From: Fonticula alba
Lineage: Eukaryota > Opisthokonta > Rotosphaerida > Fonticulaceae
DNA length: 31,105 nt
NCBI RefSeq assembly: GCF_000388065.1
Contig: NW_009242971.1
Span: 3,188,928-3,220,032 of the forward strand
Direction: 5' to 3'
A program made the translations under genes and the position numbers. The notes beneath the pieces were generated by a model, which did not search any database, was not told the DNA's origin, and saw only the letters and a list, made by a program, of their open reading frames with translations. Shown in pieces: positions 1 to 9,742 of the stretch. The stretch's first letter is position 1. The number at the start of each line of letters is the position of its first letter.

Positions 1-1717
1 CCCCCCCCCCCGGGCCGCGGGCAACCACAGGATGCATGTGCGAGCGCATAGGCGCGCAGTGGGTCGCCTCCTTTGCCGGGCCCCAGATGGGGGCGTCCAG
101 ATCCGATGGTCAGCAGGTGAACGGGGGCCGCAGCAACGACCGGTGCCAGGGGAAAGGCCGGCCGTCCCTCGGCCACCATGCAGCCCCGCGCCCGGGGAGA
201 CCCTGTCGCGCGGGATGGCCCGGAAATGCCTTTCCCCTTGGTCCTCCACATGCGACTGTAAGGAGGCCCGATGGCCGGGCCGCATGCGCATGCCCGGCCG
301 CGACACTCCACACAGTGTGCCGGAAGGGCCGCACATTGTGGCGAGCTCGCGCTGGCCGGACCTTTGCACTTCCGATCCAGCGAGCGCAACAGCATCCCCC
401 CCCCCCCCGGGAATGGGGTGGCCGACGGCCTCCTGGCCGACAGGCGCTCGATAGAGGCTGGTGAACAAGCGGTCGGCCCTCCCTGAGGCCGGCTCTCTTG
501 CCCCTCGGCCACTGGCCGGCAGCCCACCTGGCGTGCCTTCGCCGGGACGCCCTTCCCGCGCCTCCCGCGCGTTCCATGCGAGGAGGGATCCCCCCTCGTC
601 GCGACGGCGCCGAATATCTGGACCACCTCGCCGCGGGGCGGGACGGACCACAGTCCACGTTCGGGCGTGTCTGTGTGCAAATGTATCGGGGTGCGCCTGT
701 GTGGGGATGGCTGGCTGGGCGCGCGGGCGTGCAACCACACCAGGCATTTCGCGCGTCTTTATTTCCTCCCCCCCATGCTTCTGTGGGGGCCAATAAAACA
801 GCTGCCAAGAGAGGACAAGGTGCAAGGAGCCCTTCCCCGGGAAGCGGGGAGAAAATATTAATAATAATAAAGAACCCACGCGGGATATTATCCACCACCA
901 GCTACTTGGTGCCCGGCCCAGCGTGCATGCCTCCCGCCTGGGCATATGCCGGGCGGATCCACCACAATCCCGCGCGGGGCCCTCCGGTGCTGGCCCCGAT
1001 CAGCCCCCTTCGAGCATGGACCGCCCCCCCACGGCAACAGCGAGGGGAACGGAGCGGACCTATTCAATTGTGGACTTAGAGCCGTCTGTTTATAGCCCTC
1101 ACCGCGAGCGGGCAAATGTCGGACCATTCGGTAACAGTTCACTCGGGCCTCGTGTGCGCACGGCCGTACACAGTTAAGATCATATGCCCGCCGGCGGATC
1201 ACTGGATCAAGGCCTCATTTTCAGCATCAAATGCCCACGCACAAGGTCCCCTCTCCCGGGAGCCCCTCTTGTCCGTAACTTCTCCGGGGATGCGCCAGCG
1301 TTGGCACCCGGAAATGGAGATGGCCAGAGGGCGGCGGGGATGAGATGTTCCGCGCCGGCACGCGATGGTGGCCGCAACGCCCGGGGAGGGGGACGGGGCC
1401 CGGGGGCGGGAGCCGCGACTGTGGCAGGCTTTGACCTAGACATCATTCCTGGCGGCCGAGATCTCCCTCGCGCTCCTCGCGCCCGGTGTCAGCGACGGAG
1501 GCCGAAGTGAGGGACTCGTGGGGGCGCGGTCGCCGGGGCGGCCTCCGTGCCAGACAAAGCCCCGTCGTGCCTCCTTCTCCCTGCCCTTTCCCCTTGTCGG
1601 TTCTTCGCTCGAGACATCGTCCTCTTCCTGTCCCTCCTTCCCCGCTCTCGCCCGTCCCCCCCCCCCTCCCCCCCCCGGCCCCCGCTAGCCCGTGAGCGGG
1701 CAATTATCGACCACCCG
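1..1717. other. Gene-free left flank and glutaminase leader
   Basis: No open frame here shows family similarity or a convincing exon. The many overlapping open frames are what is expected from about 65-70% GC DNA. The stretch starts with a 12-base C run and holds a C run near 397-407. Around 790-871 there are two AATAAA hexamers in an otherwise unusual A/T-rich patch. They could end a plus-strand transcript entering from the left. A T/A-rich hexamer-like stretch lies near 1087-1094 (tttatagc), but I cannot show that it is a TATA box. Positions about 1565-1690 are almost purely C and T and lead directly to the glutaminase ATG, so the right part is probably promoter and 5' leader. Confidence 0.5.
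792..871 (+). terminator. Possible polyadenylation signals (two AATAAA hexamers)
   Basis: AATAAA occurs at 792-797 and again at 866-871. The second lies in a short ATAATAATAA patch that stands out from the GC-rich surroundings. No other gene end in this window carries an obvious AATAAA, so the assignment to polyadenylation is weak. If real, they would terminate a plus-strand gene whose body lies left of the window. Confidence 0.3.
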
Positions 1718-2782
1718 ATGGACCCCCCGGCCGAATTCTCACCCCTCAGCAGTGGCCAACTCTTCCCCGAGGTGCCCGGTAGCCCGCCGGCTGGCTTGGT
1801 GTCGGCCGAGGCCAGTGTCTCGGATTTGGATGCCCTGCGTTTGTCCAATCTGTCGGAGGACTCGCTCCGGTATCCGCTGTCGGAAAACTGCGACATCATC
1901 AACCCCCCGCTGTCGGCATCGATCCTGGCCACCCCGGCCGAGGGGGATGCTGACAGCCCGAGTGACCCTTCCAGTGTCCTGCTGGCCGATGACGAGGGCG
2001 TGTCGGGCACCGACTCCAGCCCGCAGCACCTCCTGCTGCCGGTGGACCCGGCTGTCGATGCCCTCTCCGACAGCGTGGCCCCGGTTTCCTCGGGCTCGGT
2101 GCTGCGTCTCCCGCCGGCGGGCGCACCCTCCTCGAATGTCGCCCAGGCTCCTGGCCCTGTGATGGCGGCGGCGGCGGCGGCAAGCACCGTGGCAACTCCC
2201 CCCGGCGCTTCGAGCCCTGGTCCTGACCCGCTGCAGCAGGGCGCCACCGGGGTCCGGTGGCCGGCCGCCACGGCCACCGCAGCCCCAGCGGCCCCGACAC
2301 CGGCCCCGACGCCGGCCACCATGTCCAAAAGCACGGCAGCCTCGCCGCAGACCATTCGCGTGGACACGTCCCCCGGGGTCGGGGGTGTTTCCCTGGATGG
2401 CGGATCGCAATCCGGGCCGACGGGGATCCTGCGCACCGCCGGGGCGGGCGTGCCTCTGCACGGCTTCTCCGAGAGTCTGCTGGAGTCTCTACGGTCGACC
2501 ATGCATGTTTTCGCCGAGCTTGGCCATGGCGGCAGCCCGTTGGAGCTGGCGGCCGAGCGGCTGCTGATCAGCTCGCGCCTGATGGCCAGGCCGGACACCG
2601 CTGTGGAGGCCGGTCCGGTCGCCGTGCCGGCCTCCGGTCCGGGGACTTGCCGGCCGCGCCGATGAGCCCCCTCTCGCCGCCGGCTTTCGCGGCCCTGCGA
2701 AACTCCCTCGCGGAGCTGGCCCGACAGGCGGACCCCGGGCCCGCGGATGCCGGGTCCTATGGCGAGGCGCCGATCGCCACCT

Positions 2783-2819
<37 letters not shown>

Positions 2820-5295
2820 ATCCTTCCCCTCCTTCCGGTCGTCAATGTCCTCGCCGCCAATCCTCCAGTCGGATCTGGGTGGCTTCCTGTCCGGCGGGCG
2901 CCCCGGGGGTGTTGGTGGCTTCGGCGCCGGCGCTGAGGACTGCGCCTCTGTGGCTGGCAGTGTTGCCTCCTCCTCGTCGACCACGGCCGAAGACACGTAC
3001 ATTCAGAATCTCTTCGCCACCCTGGACCCGGAGGGCACCGGGGCCATTTCCCGGCGGACGCTGGAGAGCATCACCCGCGAGGCCGGGCTCGACCCCGTGC
3101 GGTTGACCCCCCTTCGGGAGCAGCTGGATCAGCTCTGTGACCCGGGCGGTGATAGCGTGCGTCGTGGCTCTGCCCCCCCCCCCCCCCCGCGATCCTGGCT
3201 CCCGGCCTGGCTCCCCCTCTCTCTCTCGTCATCCCCTCTCGGTCTCCTTTTTCTCGCTCCCTCCCTCTCGGCCTCTATCCCTCTCGCCCCCCCCCCCCCC
3301 CTGCCCCCCTTCCACTTGTTCGCCTGCCCCTTGGCTCGACTGACATCGCCTCCACCCCTGCTTGCTCTTCTCCTCCCCACCCCTGTGACTGGGCGGTACC
3401 TCATGCAGGTGGACTATGACACCTTCTATGACCTGATGACGGCACCGGAGCACGCCGGGTCCATCCTGCGCAAGACCATCGGCGGGCAGCTGGTGATTCC
3501 CTCCTTCACGGAGTTCTGCCAGGAGCTGGTGGACATCTTCGAGTCGGTGCGCATGATGAACACCGGCCAGCGGGCCAGCTACATTCCGGAGCTCAGCCGG
3601 GTCCCGTCGCAGCGCTTCGGCATCGCCGTTTGCACGGTCGACGGCCAGGTCTTCGAGTATGGCGATGCCTCGGACACCCGCGGGACCACATGCATGCAGG
3701 CCACCTGCACGCCGTTTTCCTATGCACTGGCCTTCGAGGAGGCCGGCCAGGAGAAGATCCTCAATCATGTCGGCCGCGAGCCAAGCGGCGCCGCCTTCAA
3801 TGCCTTCATCCTAAATGCCGACGGCCTGCCGCACAATCCGATGATCAATGCCGGGGCCATTGTCACGGCCACCCTCATCAAGCCCGGCGAGTTGACCTCC
3901 ACCCGCATGCAGCATGTGATGGACCGCTTCCAGTGCGTGCCCCGTCGTCTCGTGGCTTTTGCCGGCCGAGCCCAGCCAGGCCCTCCCTGCTGACCCCCTC
4001 CCCTCTTCTCCCCTCGGCCCGGTGGTCGTCATCGCCCATGCTCCCCCCCTCCCCCCCCTCCCCGCGCGCCTGTCCCGCGTCCTGCTCGTTTGCCTGCCTG
4101 GGCTGCCTCAATTTGCTGACTGATCCGCTTTCCTTGCCTTTGCGGCACCGGGCCGGTGCCAGGAAAATGGCCGGCGGCATGCCGCTGAGTTTCTCCCAAC
4201 CCGTGTACCTCTCGGAGTTGGAGACCGCACACCGCAACTTCGCCCTCGGGTATTTCATGAAAAGCCAGGGCGCCTACCCGAGCGACATGAATGTCGAGGA
4301 GGCATTGGACTTCTACTTCCAGCTTTGCTCGCTCGAGGTGACCTGCGAGCAGCTGGCCATCATGACGGCCACCCTGGCCAACCGGGGCGTGTGCCCGCTT
4401 TCGGAGGAGTACGTGTGCCCGTGCTTTCCGGCCGCGCCCTTTTCCTCCATCGCCCCCCCCCCCCCTGCCCCCTTTTGTGGGCCACCTTTGTGCGCCGGAT
4501 CTAACGTGCACCGTCGGGCTGGGGCATTGTCCTCCCCTTGGGCCTTCCTCAAACAGGGTCTGCTTCTCGCTGGAGGCGGCCAAATCCACCATCCAGCTGA
4601 TGTACTCGTGTGGCATGAATGAGTCTTCCGGCGAGTGGGCCTGCACCATCGGCCTGCCGGCCAAGTCCGGCGTCTCCGGCTGCATCATCCTGTGCATCCC
4701 CAATGTCCTGGGCTTGGCCATCTGGTCGCCGAACATCGACGAGTGCGGCAACTCCGTACGCGGGACCAAGTTCTCGCGCGAGCTGTGTGACCGCTTCTCC
4801 CTGAACATCTTCGACCAGCTGATCGGCACCACGTCGCACATTGACCCCACCCTGCCGATCAACTACGCCGAGGGGGGCCCCAGCGCGCCGAATGCCTCTC
4901 TCGGGCGTTCCGGACGGCATGGGCTCCATGGGGCCGGTGTTGGTGGCATCCAGGGCGGAAGTTTCATCGGACCCAGCTTCGGCGGCGGCGGCGGCAGCGG
5001 CGGCGGTGGGTCGGCGGCTCTCCTGTCGCCGGGGCGCGAGTCGGGCCCGGACATGGGCACCGCCCCGGCGATGTCGGCCGGGCGGGTGTCCACCGGGCCC
5101 GGCCTAAGTGGCGTGACCAGCACCGCCCACGACCCGTCCCTCTTCACGCCCACCCGAATGTCCGAGGCGCCACTGTCGCTGAAGAAGCTTCACAGCCGCG
5201 AGGCCGCCGGCCCACGCGTGGCCCAGCTCATCAACAAGCAGCAGCACCAGGAGCTGCAGCACAAGCGCCACCAGCTGGTCTATCGGAACCAATGA
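1718..5295 (+). CDS. GLS: Glutaminase-family protein (GLS-like), probable pseudoenzyme, 4 exons
   Basis: Active family members hydrolyse glutamine to glutamate and ammonia. Proposed exons are 1718-3156, 3409-3932, 4163-4408 and 4557-5295, about 982 aa, with GTGCGT, GTGCGT and GTACGT donors and matching phases. Order: a Ser/Pro/Ala-rich N-terminal region of about 420 residues with a Gly run (2784-2820), a degenerate EF-hand-like helical region (about 425-475) as in animal GLS, the glutaminase domain, and a Gly/Ser-rich tail without ankyrin repeats. Conserved blocks include YIPEL, CTVDGQ, PHNPMINAGAI, RNFALGY, LDFYFQLCS and GLPAKSGV. The catalytic Ser-x-x-Lys (human 286/289) is replaced by Ala578 and Thr581 in QATCTP, and the Tyr of GMYDFSG (human 466) by Asn758. 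Exon 1 changes frame near 2640: one extra G in the run at about 2640-2644 would restore it. The start is the first in-frame ATG after the pyrimidine leader. Family assignment is firm; loss of activity is inferred. Confidence 0.9.
2635..2665 (+). other. One-base frame break in glutaminase exon 1
   Basis: The N-terminal reading frame from the ATG at 1718 ends at a TGA at 2663-2665, while the conserved protein continues in another frame from about 2645. Adding one G to the gggg run at about 2640-2643 joins them smoothly. No plausible GT-AG intron of normal size fits here. An assembly or sequencing error in a homopolymer is the simplest reading. A genuine frameshift, or an internal start at the ATG at 2662, are alternatives. 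Confidence 0.6.
2784..2820 (+). repeat. (GGC)n trinucleotide repeat coding for polyglycine
   Basis: About 12 uninterrupted GGC units lie inside glutaminase exon 1, in frame, giving a Gly run between a Ser/Pro-rich segment and the EF-hand-like region. Such tracts are typical length-variable sites. Confidence 0.9.
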
Positions 5296-5707
5296 TGCTG
5301 CTGGGCACTGGTGCACCTGGGTGTGTCTGCGTGCATGTGCGCGCGCGTGTGTGTGTGTCTGCTTGCTTGCTTGCTTGCGGGCGCATGCGTGCCTTTGTCC
5401 CCCTCCCCCAGCTTGTGCCCGTATCATTTGCCCCTTACTGCTGCGGGGGCGGGGGGAGAGGGAAATACACTTGCGATAGATGCGTGTTGCCAGTCGAGGT
5501 TGCGTATGCGTGCGCCCGGGCGGTGACTTGCTTGTTTTGTATATTTTCGAAGCCCGGCGCCGCACTCGAGAGGGAGGCAGGGGAGTGCTTGGCCTTCGAA
5601 CACACGCCGTGACTCGGCATGTGGGAATGTGTGGGCCGGCGGGCGGGCGGGCGGGCGGGCGGGCGGGCGCTTGTGTGCGGGGTTGAGCACAGACGCCGGC
5701 GGCCCTG
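5296..5707. other. Convergent intergenic spacer, glutaminase / TRAPPC2L
   Basis: This spacer lies between two genes that end toward each other. It contains short GT-rich (about 5325-5360) and CTTG repeats and a (GGGC)n block at 5641-5668. It has no coding frame with family similarity and no clear AATAAA on either strand. It probably holds both 3' UTRs. Confidence 0.6.
5641..5668. repeat. (GGGC)7 tandem repeat, G-quadruplex-prone
   Basis: Seven perfect GGGC units, preceded by a near-repeat unit. Runs of three G separated by single C are a classic intramolecular G-quadruplex pattern on the plus strand. It lies between two converging gene ends. Confidence 0.9.
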
Positions 5708-6724
5708 TCAGGTAATGATGAAGGGCTGCACCACGCGGCGGACGTGGGCCACAAACTTCTGGTTTCCCTCCAGCGATCCGGGCGGCTGATCGTCAAAGGC
5801 ATGCATCTGGCCCTGCGACAAGGACTGCAGATAGCCGGTCAGGTCATTGGGGATGTGGGTGTTGGCCACGGCGATGAAGGCCGAGTAGACACCGGCCATG
5901 ATGCGCGCCATGGATTCATCGTCCAGCTGGATGGCCGCCGTGGCAGCCGGAGGGGCGGCGACATTGCCGGAGCCGGGAGCCCCGGGCGCGCCTGGGACCG
6001 TTCCCGACGGGGTATTGGTGCTGGCGCGCAGGCGGAAGGCACCACCGATGGAGCTGGCCCCCAGGCTCGAGGAGGCCGGTGCCTGGACCAGAGCCACCAC
6101 TTGCGTCCGGGTGGCCGAGAGGAAGCCATATGCGTGGATCTCGGCGGGAAGGCCGACGCTCGGGCTCTCCGGTGCCGGCGGCGCGCCGGAGCCACCGAAG
6201 TCGGAGACCGACAGAAGCGATTTCCCGGACGGAAAGGAAGCCAGCAGACCGAGGAAAGGCCTGTCCGAGATCATGGCTGTTTGGGGTGGGTTTCGCCATC
6301 AAAGCGGGCGCGTGTGAGAGGCAGGAGGAGAGAAGAGCGGGGGGGGGGGGAGGAAGGGAGCCAGGAAGGGAGGGTGTCCATCAAGGGGAGCACGAACCGC
6401 GCTCGAGGATGCTATCTAGGCAGGCGTGGAAGATGTACTGGTACTCGAGAGAAACCTCCGAGTCACCGAGGAGAATCTGTCCGGCAGCCGGGGCTGGAGA
6501 TCCGACACGCGCACCCCCTTGGGGAAAGGCCGCATAGAAGAGGGGGATATTCTTCGAGACACGATGGCAGGGGGGGGGGGGGGGCGGGGAGGGTCAGCGT
6601 ACAGGTGTTGGGTGTGATGGGCCCAGGGGGGGGAGCAGGAAGACGAAAGGAAGGCAGGCCGCACGGAAGAGTTGAAAATAGCCAAGGCGACGAGGCGCGG
6701 CACGGCCGGGGAGGCTGGGGACAT
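5708..6724 (-). CDS. TRAPPC2L: TRAPPC2L-like TRAPP complex subunit, 3 exons
   Basis: Sedlin-family subunit of the TRAPP tethering and Rab-GEF complexes of ER-Golgi traffic. Proposed exons are 6724-6665, 6551-6398 and 6276-5708 (260 aa). Phases agree (0, then 1) and donors are GTGCGG and GTTCGT. The start gives a short beta strand (RLVALAIFN), then NIPLFYA, then the helix SLEYQYIFHACLDSILE, then FLGLLASF and EIHAYGFLSATRTQVVALV. This is the order of strands and helix in TRAPPC2L (about 140 aa), which it resembles more than TRAPPC2. The protein is almost twice the family length. The excess is a Pro/Ser/Gly-rich insertion after SDFGG and another of about 40 residues after the ALVQ strand. A helix (SMARIMAGVYSAFIAVAN) and a final FVAHVRRVVQPFI close the fold. 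Exon 2 has a poly-C tract upstream of its 3' splice site, but the chosen AG (CGAAG) is weak. It shares a 420-bp divergent upstream region with FANCL. Confidence 0.77.
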
Positions 6725-7144
6725 GTCGCGTATGTGGGGGCGGGGAGACGGGGCGACGGGGGGCGGGGGGCGGGGGACAGGGGGGAAAACGGAGGAGGTG
6801 GGGAGAGTGTGAAGCCCGGAGCAGTTCTCCGCGGCGGGGGTTGGTGGCCGAAAAAAAAAAAAAAACAGCGGCAGGAGACAGCACCATGTCGGGGGGTGAT
6901 CGAACTCGGATGGGTTGGCAGATGCCGCCCGGGGAGACATGCGATCTACGGGAGGGCAAAGGTTTTTGAGCCATGCTGAAGCGCCACCAGGCGCTTCCCA
7001 GGCCGCGGAAAGCGAGGCCTTTCCCAGCCCGCCCCTCTCCCCCCTGTGCCTCCCTTTGCCCCCTCCCTTTGCCCCCTCCCCCCTCGCCGTTTGCGCTCTC
7101 CTCATCGCACTGCGTGCCGCCTGACTGGGGCCCTTCCCAGCTGG
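6725..7144. promoter_or_regulatory. Divergent promoter region, TRAPPC2L / FANCL
   Basis: 420 bp separates the two start codons. The left half is G-rich on the plus strand (pyrimidine-rich for TRAPPC2L), and 7029-7090 is C/T-rich on the plus strand (sense for FANCL). A run of A lies at about 6852-6867. No TATA box was recognised. The strand switch of the pyrimidine tracts fits two leaders firing outward. Confidence 0.55.
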
Positions 7145-9512
7145 ATGTCCCCCGGCTGGACTGGCCGGCGGCTGCCGCCGCTGACCACGCAGCGTGTTCG
7201 CCGGCGGCGGATCTCCGCCCGTCATACGCGACTGCTCGTAGCAGCCGAGGGCCTGACCGAGAGGTACGGCCTCCTGCCGGACGACATTCCGCCTGGATTC
7301 TACGGCCCGGTGCGTGTGTTGCCCTTCGCTCCGCCCTCTCCCGGCCATCCGACTCACCGCATGGGCCTTCTCGCACCCAGGGTATCTTCGCTCTGGACCT
7401 GGTGCTGTCCGATGGATCGGGGGTGATCTTCCGGCCGGAGCCGGCCCTACGCCACCTGCTGGTGCTGCTGCAATTCCCGGCCAGGCCCGGTGAGCCGCAT
7501 CTCGCGGCGTTGGCGCGGCTGCTGGATGCGCTGCTCGTGCCGGAGCACCTGTCCCAGTCTCTGCGGGTACGCGCCGCGCGGCAGCACATGGTGCCACCTG
7601 GGGCCGTCTGCCCTCGTTGCTAACGTCAGCCATGTAACTTGCCGCCCGGGCTCTAGGACGTGTCTCGGCGAAGGCACACGCTCAGGGCGCTGACTTCTCT
7701 TCCGGCCCTGCCGGGCATATTGCAAGAATTGCCGTCCGCCCGCGAATCCGCGCCCAGCGGGGACACGCCATTCACCCGGTGGCCGGGGCTCGGCCGCGTG
7801 ACGGCCCTCTCCCCGGATGTCGACACCTTCACGATTGCGGCGTACGGACGTCTGCCCGTGGGCCTCGCGGGACTTGGCTGCGGTTGCCCGAGCGAAATCC
7901 TGCTCGAAGTCCCGGTCCGCGTGCGCGTCATTCCCCCCGGTGACAATCCCTTCGGTGGTGCCGCCCCGCAGGTGCGCATCTCGTGCGGCCGCTTGTGTCC
8001 CTTGTGCGGGGTCTTCCCAGCTGACCCGGAGCCAATCAGTTCGAGCTTGACATGGGGGCCCTCCGGCGGCTGGGGATATCGGAGCAGCCGGGGGGCTCGC
8101 CGCGCCTGGACAGCCCGGCTGCCGTGCTAAACCTGGTCGAGGCCCTGCTTGCCCAGCACGCGGCGCGCCTCGGGGATGTTCTTTCGCTTGGTCTCCATTT
8201 CGAGCGGTCTCGATGGCCGGGGACGCTGCCCCCGGGGCCGGTGGCCGTCATCCCGGTCGAGCGACTCCGGCACCTGTCGCCGGCACAGCGGCTGCTTTTG
8301 GCCCCGGGGGCCTGCATCGGGCTGTACTGGCTGGCGCTGGCAGAGGCCGGGGGCTCGGCGGCCGCCAATGCGCCAGCAGGTCGCCCGGCCCCAGCCACGG
8401 GGCCTTTGGACTTGGACTCTCTCCTGGATGAATTTTTCACGCCAAATAGCCAATCCCCGCTGGGTGGGCTGGCGGCCGCGCTGGCGGACACGCCCATGCC
8501 GGTGCACCCGCCTGGCCCCGTCGCCACCCTTCTCAATGTGCCGGTGGGGGGGCTGCTGCTGGACGGCCGGGCGGCCTTCCTCGCGCAGGCTCCGGATGAC
8601 AGCGCACCGGTGGCCGTGGTGGCCGACGGCGCCGAGCCTCCGGCCCTGGCCGATCGCCGGATTCCCGCGCCGGCCGACCGGCCGGTGCTTGTGTCGGAGT
8701 CTTCGGTCTCCGGGCGACGGCTGGTGGCGGACCTCTTGGATCCCGGGGGATCGGCGCCGGCCCCGTCGCTGGTCGGGACGCCGTGCCACCGGTGCGGCCA
8801 GCTGCGCCAGGCTCTGGCGGCCCCTTCGGAAGGCTCGAGCCCTGCACGAAGTGCCCTCGGGCCGGTGCTGGGGCTGTTGACCCAGGCAAAGGCGCTGAGC
8901 GACGTGCGCTTGAGTCCGGGCATCTGGAAAGACGCCCCCCAGGGCGAGCTAGATTGCCACCTTTGTCAGAGATACTGGCATCTGGAGGATGGTGCTGCGA
9001 CGAGGGCCGCTGAGGCCGGGGCGGGGTCTCGGCCATGGCCGGACAGGAACCAGCGTCCGGGCGATCGGGTGCCCACGCCGCCGTCCGCCGGCGGCCATAG
9101 TGAGCACGAATTTCCCTTCCTCCCGCGGGAGAACGACAGCGAGGAGGACATCTTCCTTTCGCAGGAGGTCAGTGCCGGGGCCCACCCGAGCCAAAAGCTA
9201 GCCAGCCAGGGTGGCCCGCCATCTCGGGTCGGCGACTCGCCCGGTCCGACTGACTCGACGGCCCCCCTCCAAGTGGCCAACTTCCCGGCCATCACTTGCG
9301 GCTGCGGGCGACGCTATCACCGGGCCTGCCTCCTTGAGATGTCGACCGGGCGGCCCACCGCGCGTGCCCACTCCCGGGACCCCTTCTCGCTGGATCTTGT
9401 GCCGAACGACGAGCTGAGCGACCGCGACCGGATCAGGGTCGAGTGCCCGCGCTGCTTCGAGGCCCTGGCGCTGGGCGCATCGGACGGCTGTCACCGCTCC
9501 GCCGCCCTTTGA
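7145..9512 (+). CDS. FANCL: FANCL-like E3 ubiquitin ligase, 4 exons
   Basis: FANCL is the RING ligase that monoubiquitinates FANCD2/FANCI in interstrand crosslink repair. Proposed exons are 7145-7309, 7381-7566, 7657-7971 and 8040-9512 (712 aa; animal FANCL about 375). All junctions are phase 0, with introns of only 68-90 bp. Exons 1-2 resemble the N-terminal ELF-like region. Exon 3 into exon 4 follows the UBC-like double-RWD region (VDTFTIAAYG, LLEVPVRVRVIPPGDNP, then helices around VLNLVEALLAQ). The C-terminal RING has C528-x2-C531, C642-x-C644, H649-x2-C652 and C691-x2-C694, ending in VECPRCFEALALG as in FANCL. About 110 acidic, low-complexity residues separate the first Cys pair from the second. 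An unrecognised in-frame intron there (about 8991-9273) is possible but would use a poor donor. A long Pro/Ala/Gly-rich stretch also interrupts the middle region. The first two exons are less certain than the rest. Confidence 0.83.
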
Positions 9513-9742
9513 CTTGGCTTCTCCCGTGCCTCCCCCCCCCCCCCCCCCCCCCACCGCCCCTGCTGTCCGCCCAGGCCTCGGTTCTTGATGCTCGGAAAGA
9601 TCTATTGCCAGGAGGCATGTACAAGGGCCATGTGCCTGGCTATTTTTGTACAGCTTCTTGCTTCTTCCTTCCCTCGGCCGGTTGGCTGTCCCTTGCCCCT
9701 CGCCCCCCCCCTCTCTCTCTCTCTCTTGCCCGGCTCCAACTC
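9513..9742. other. Convergent spacer with C run
   Basis: This short spacer between FANCL and the glucuronokinase fusion includes a C run at about 9532-9552 and a (CT)n stretch near 9711-9726. No gene is seen. It probably contains both 3' ends. Confidence 0.6.

Noticed and set aside
1085-1100. tttatagc as a TATA box
   Set aside because: It lies more than 600 bases from the glutaminase ATG, and no similar element precedes the other genes, so there is no pattern to support it.
1489-2598. 369-codon open frame on the minus strand opposite glutaminase exon 1
   Set aside because: It is antisense to an exon with strong codon structure and has no family resemblance. In DNA of this GC content stop codons are rare, and long shadow frames are expected.
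5744-6979. 411-codon plus-strand frame opposite TRAPPC2L
   Set aside because: Arg/Gly-rich shadow translation; the minus strand carries conserved spliced exons with matching phases.
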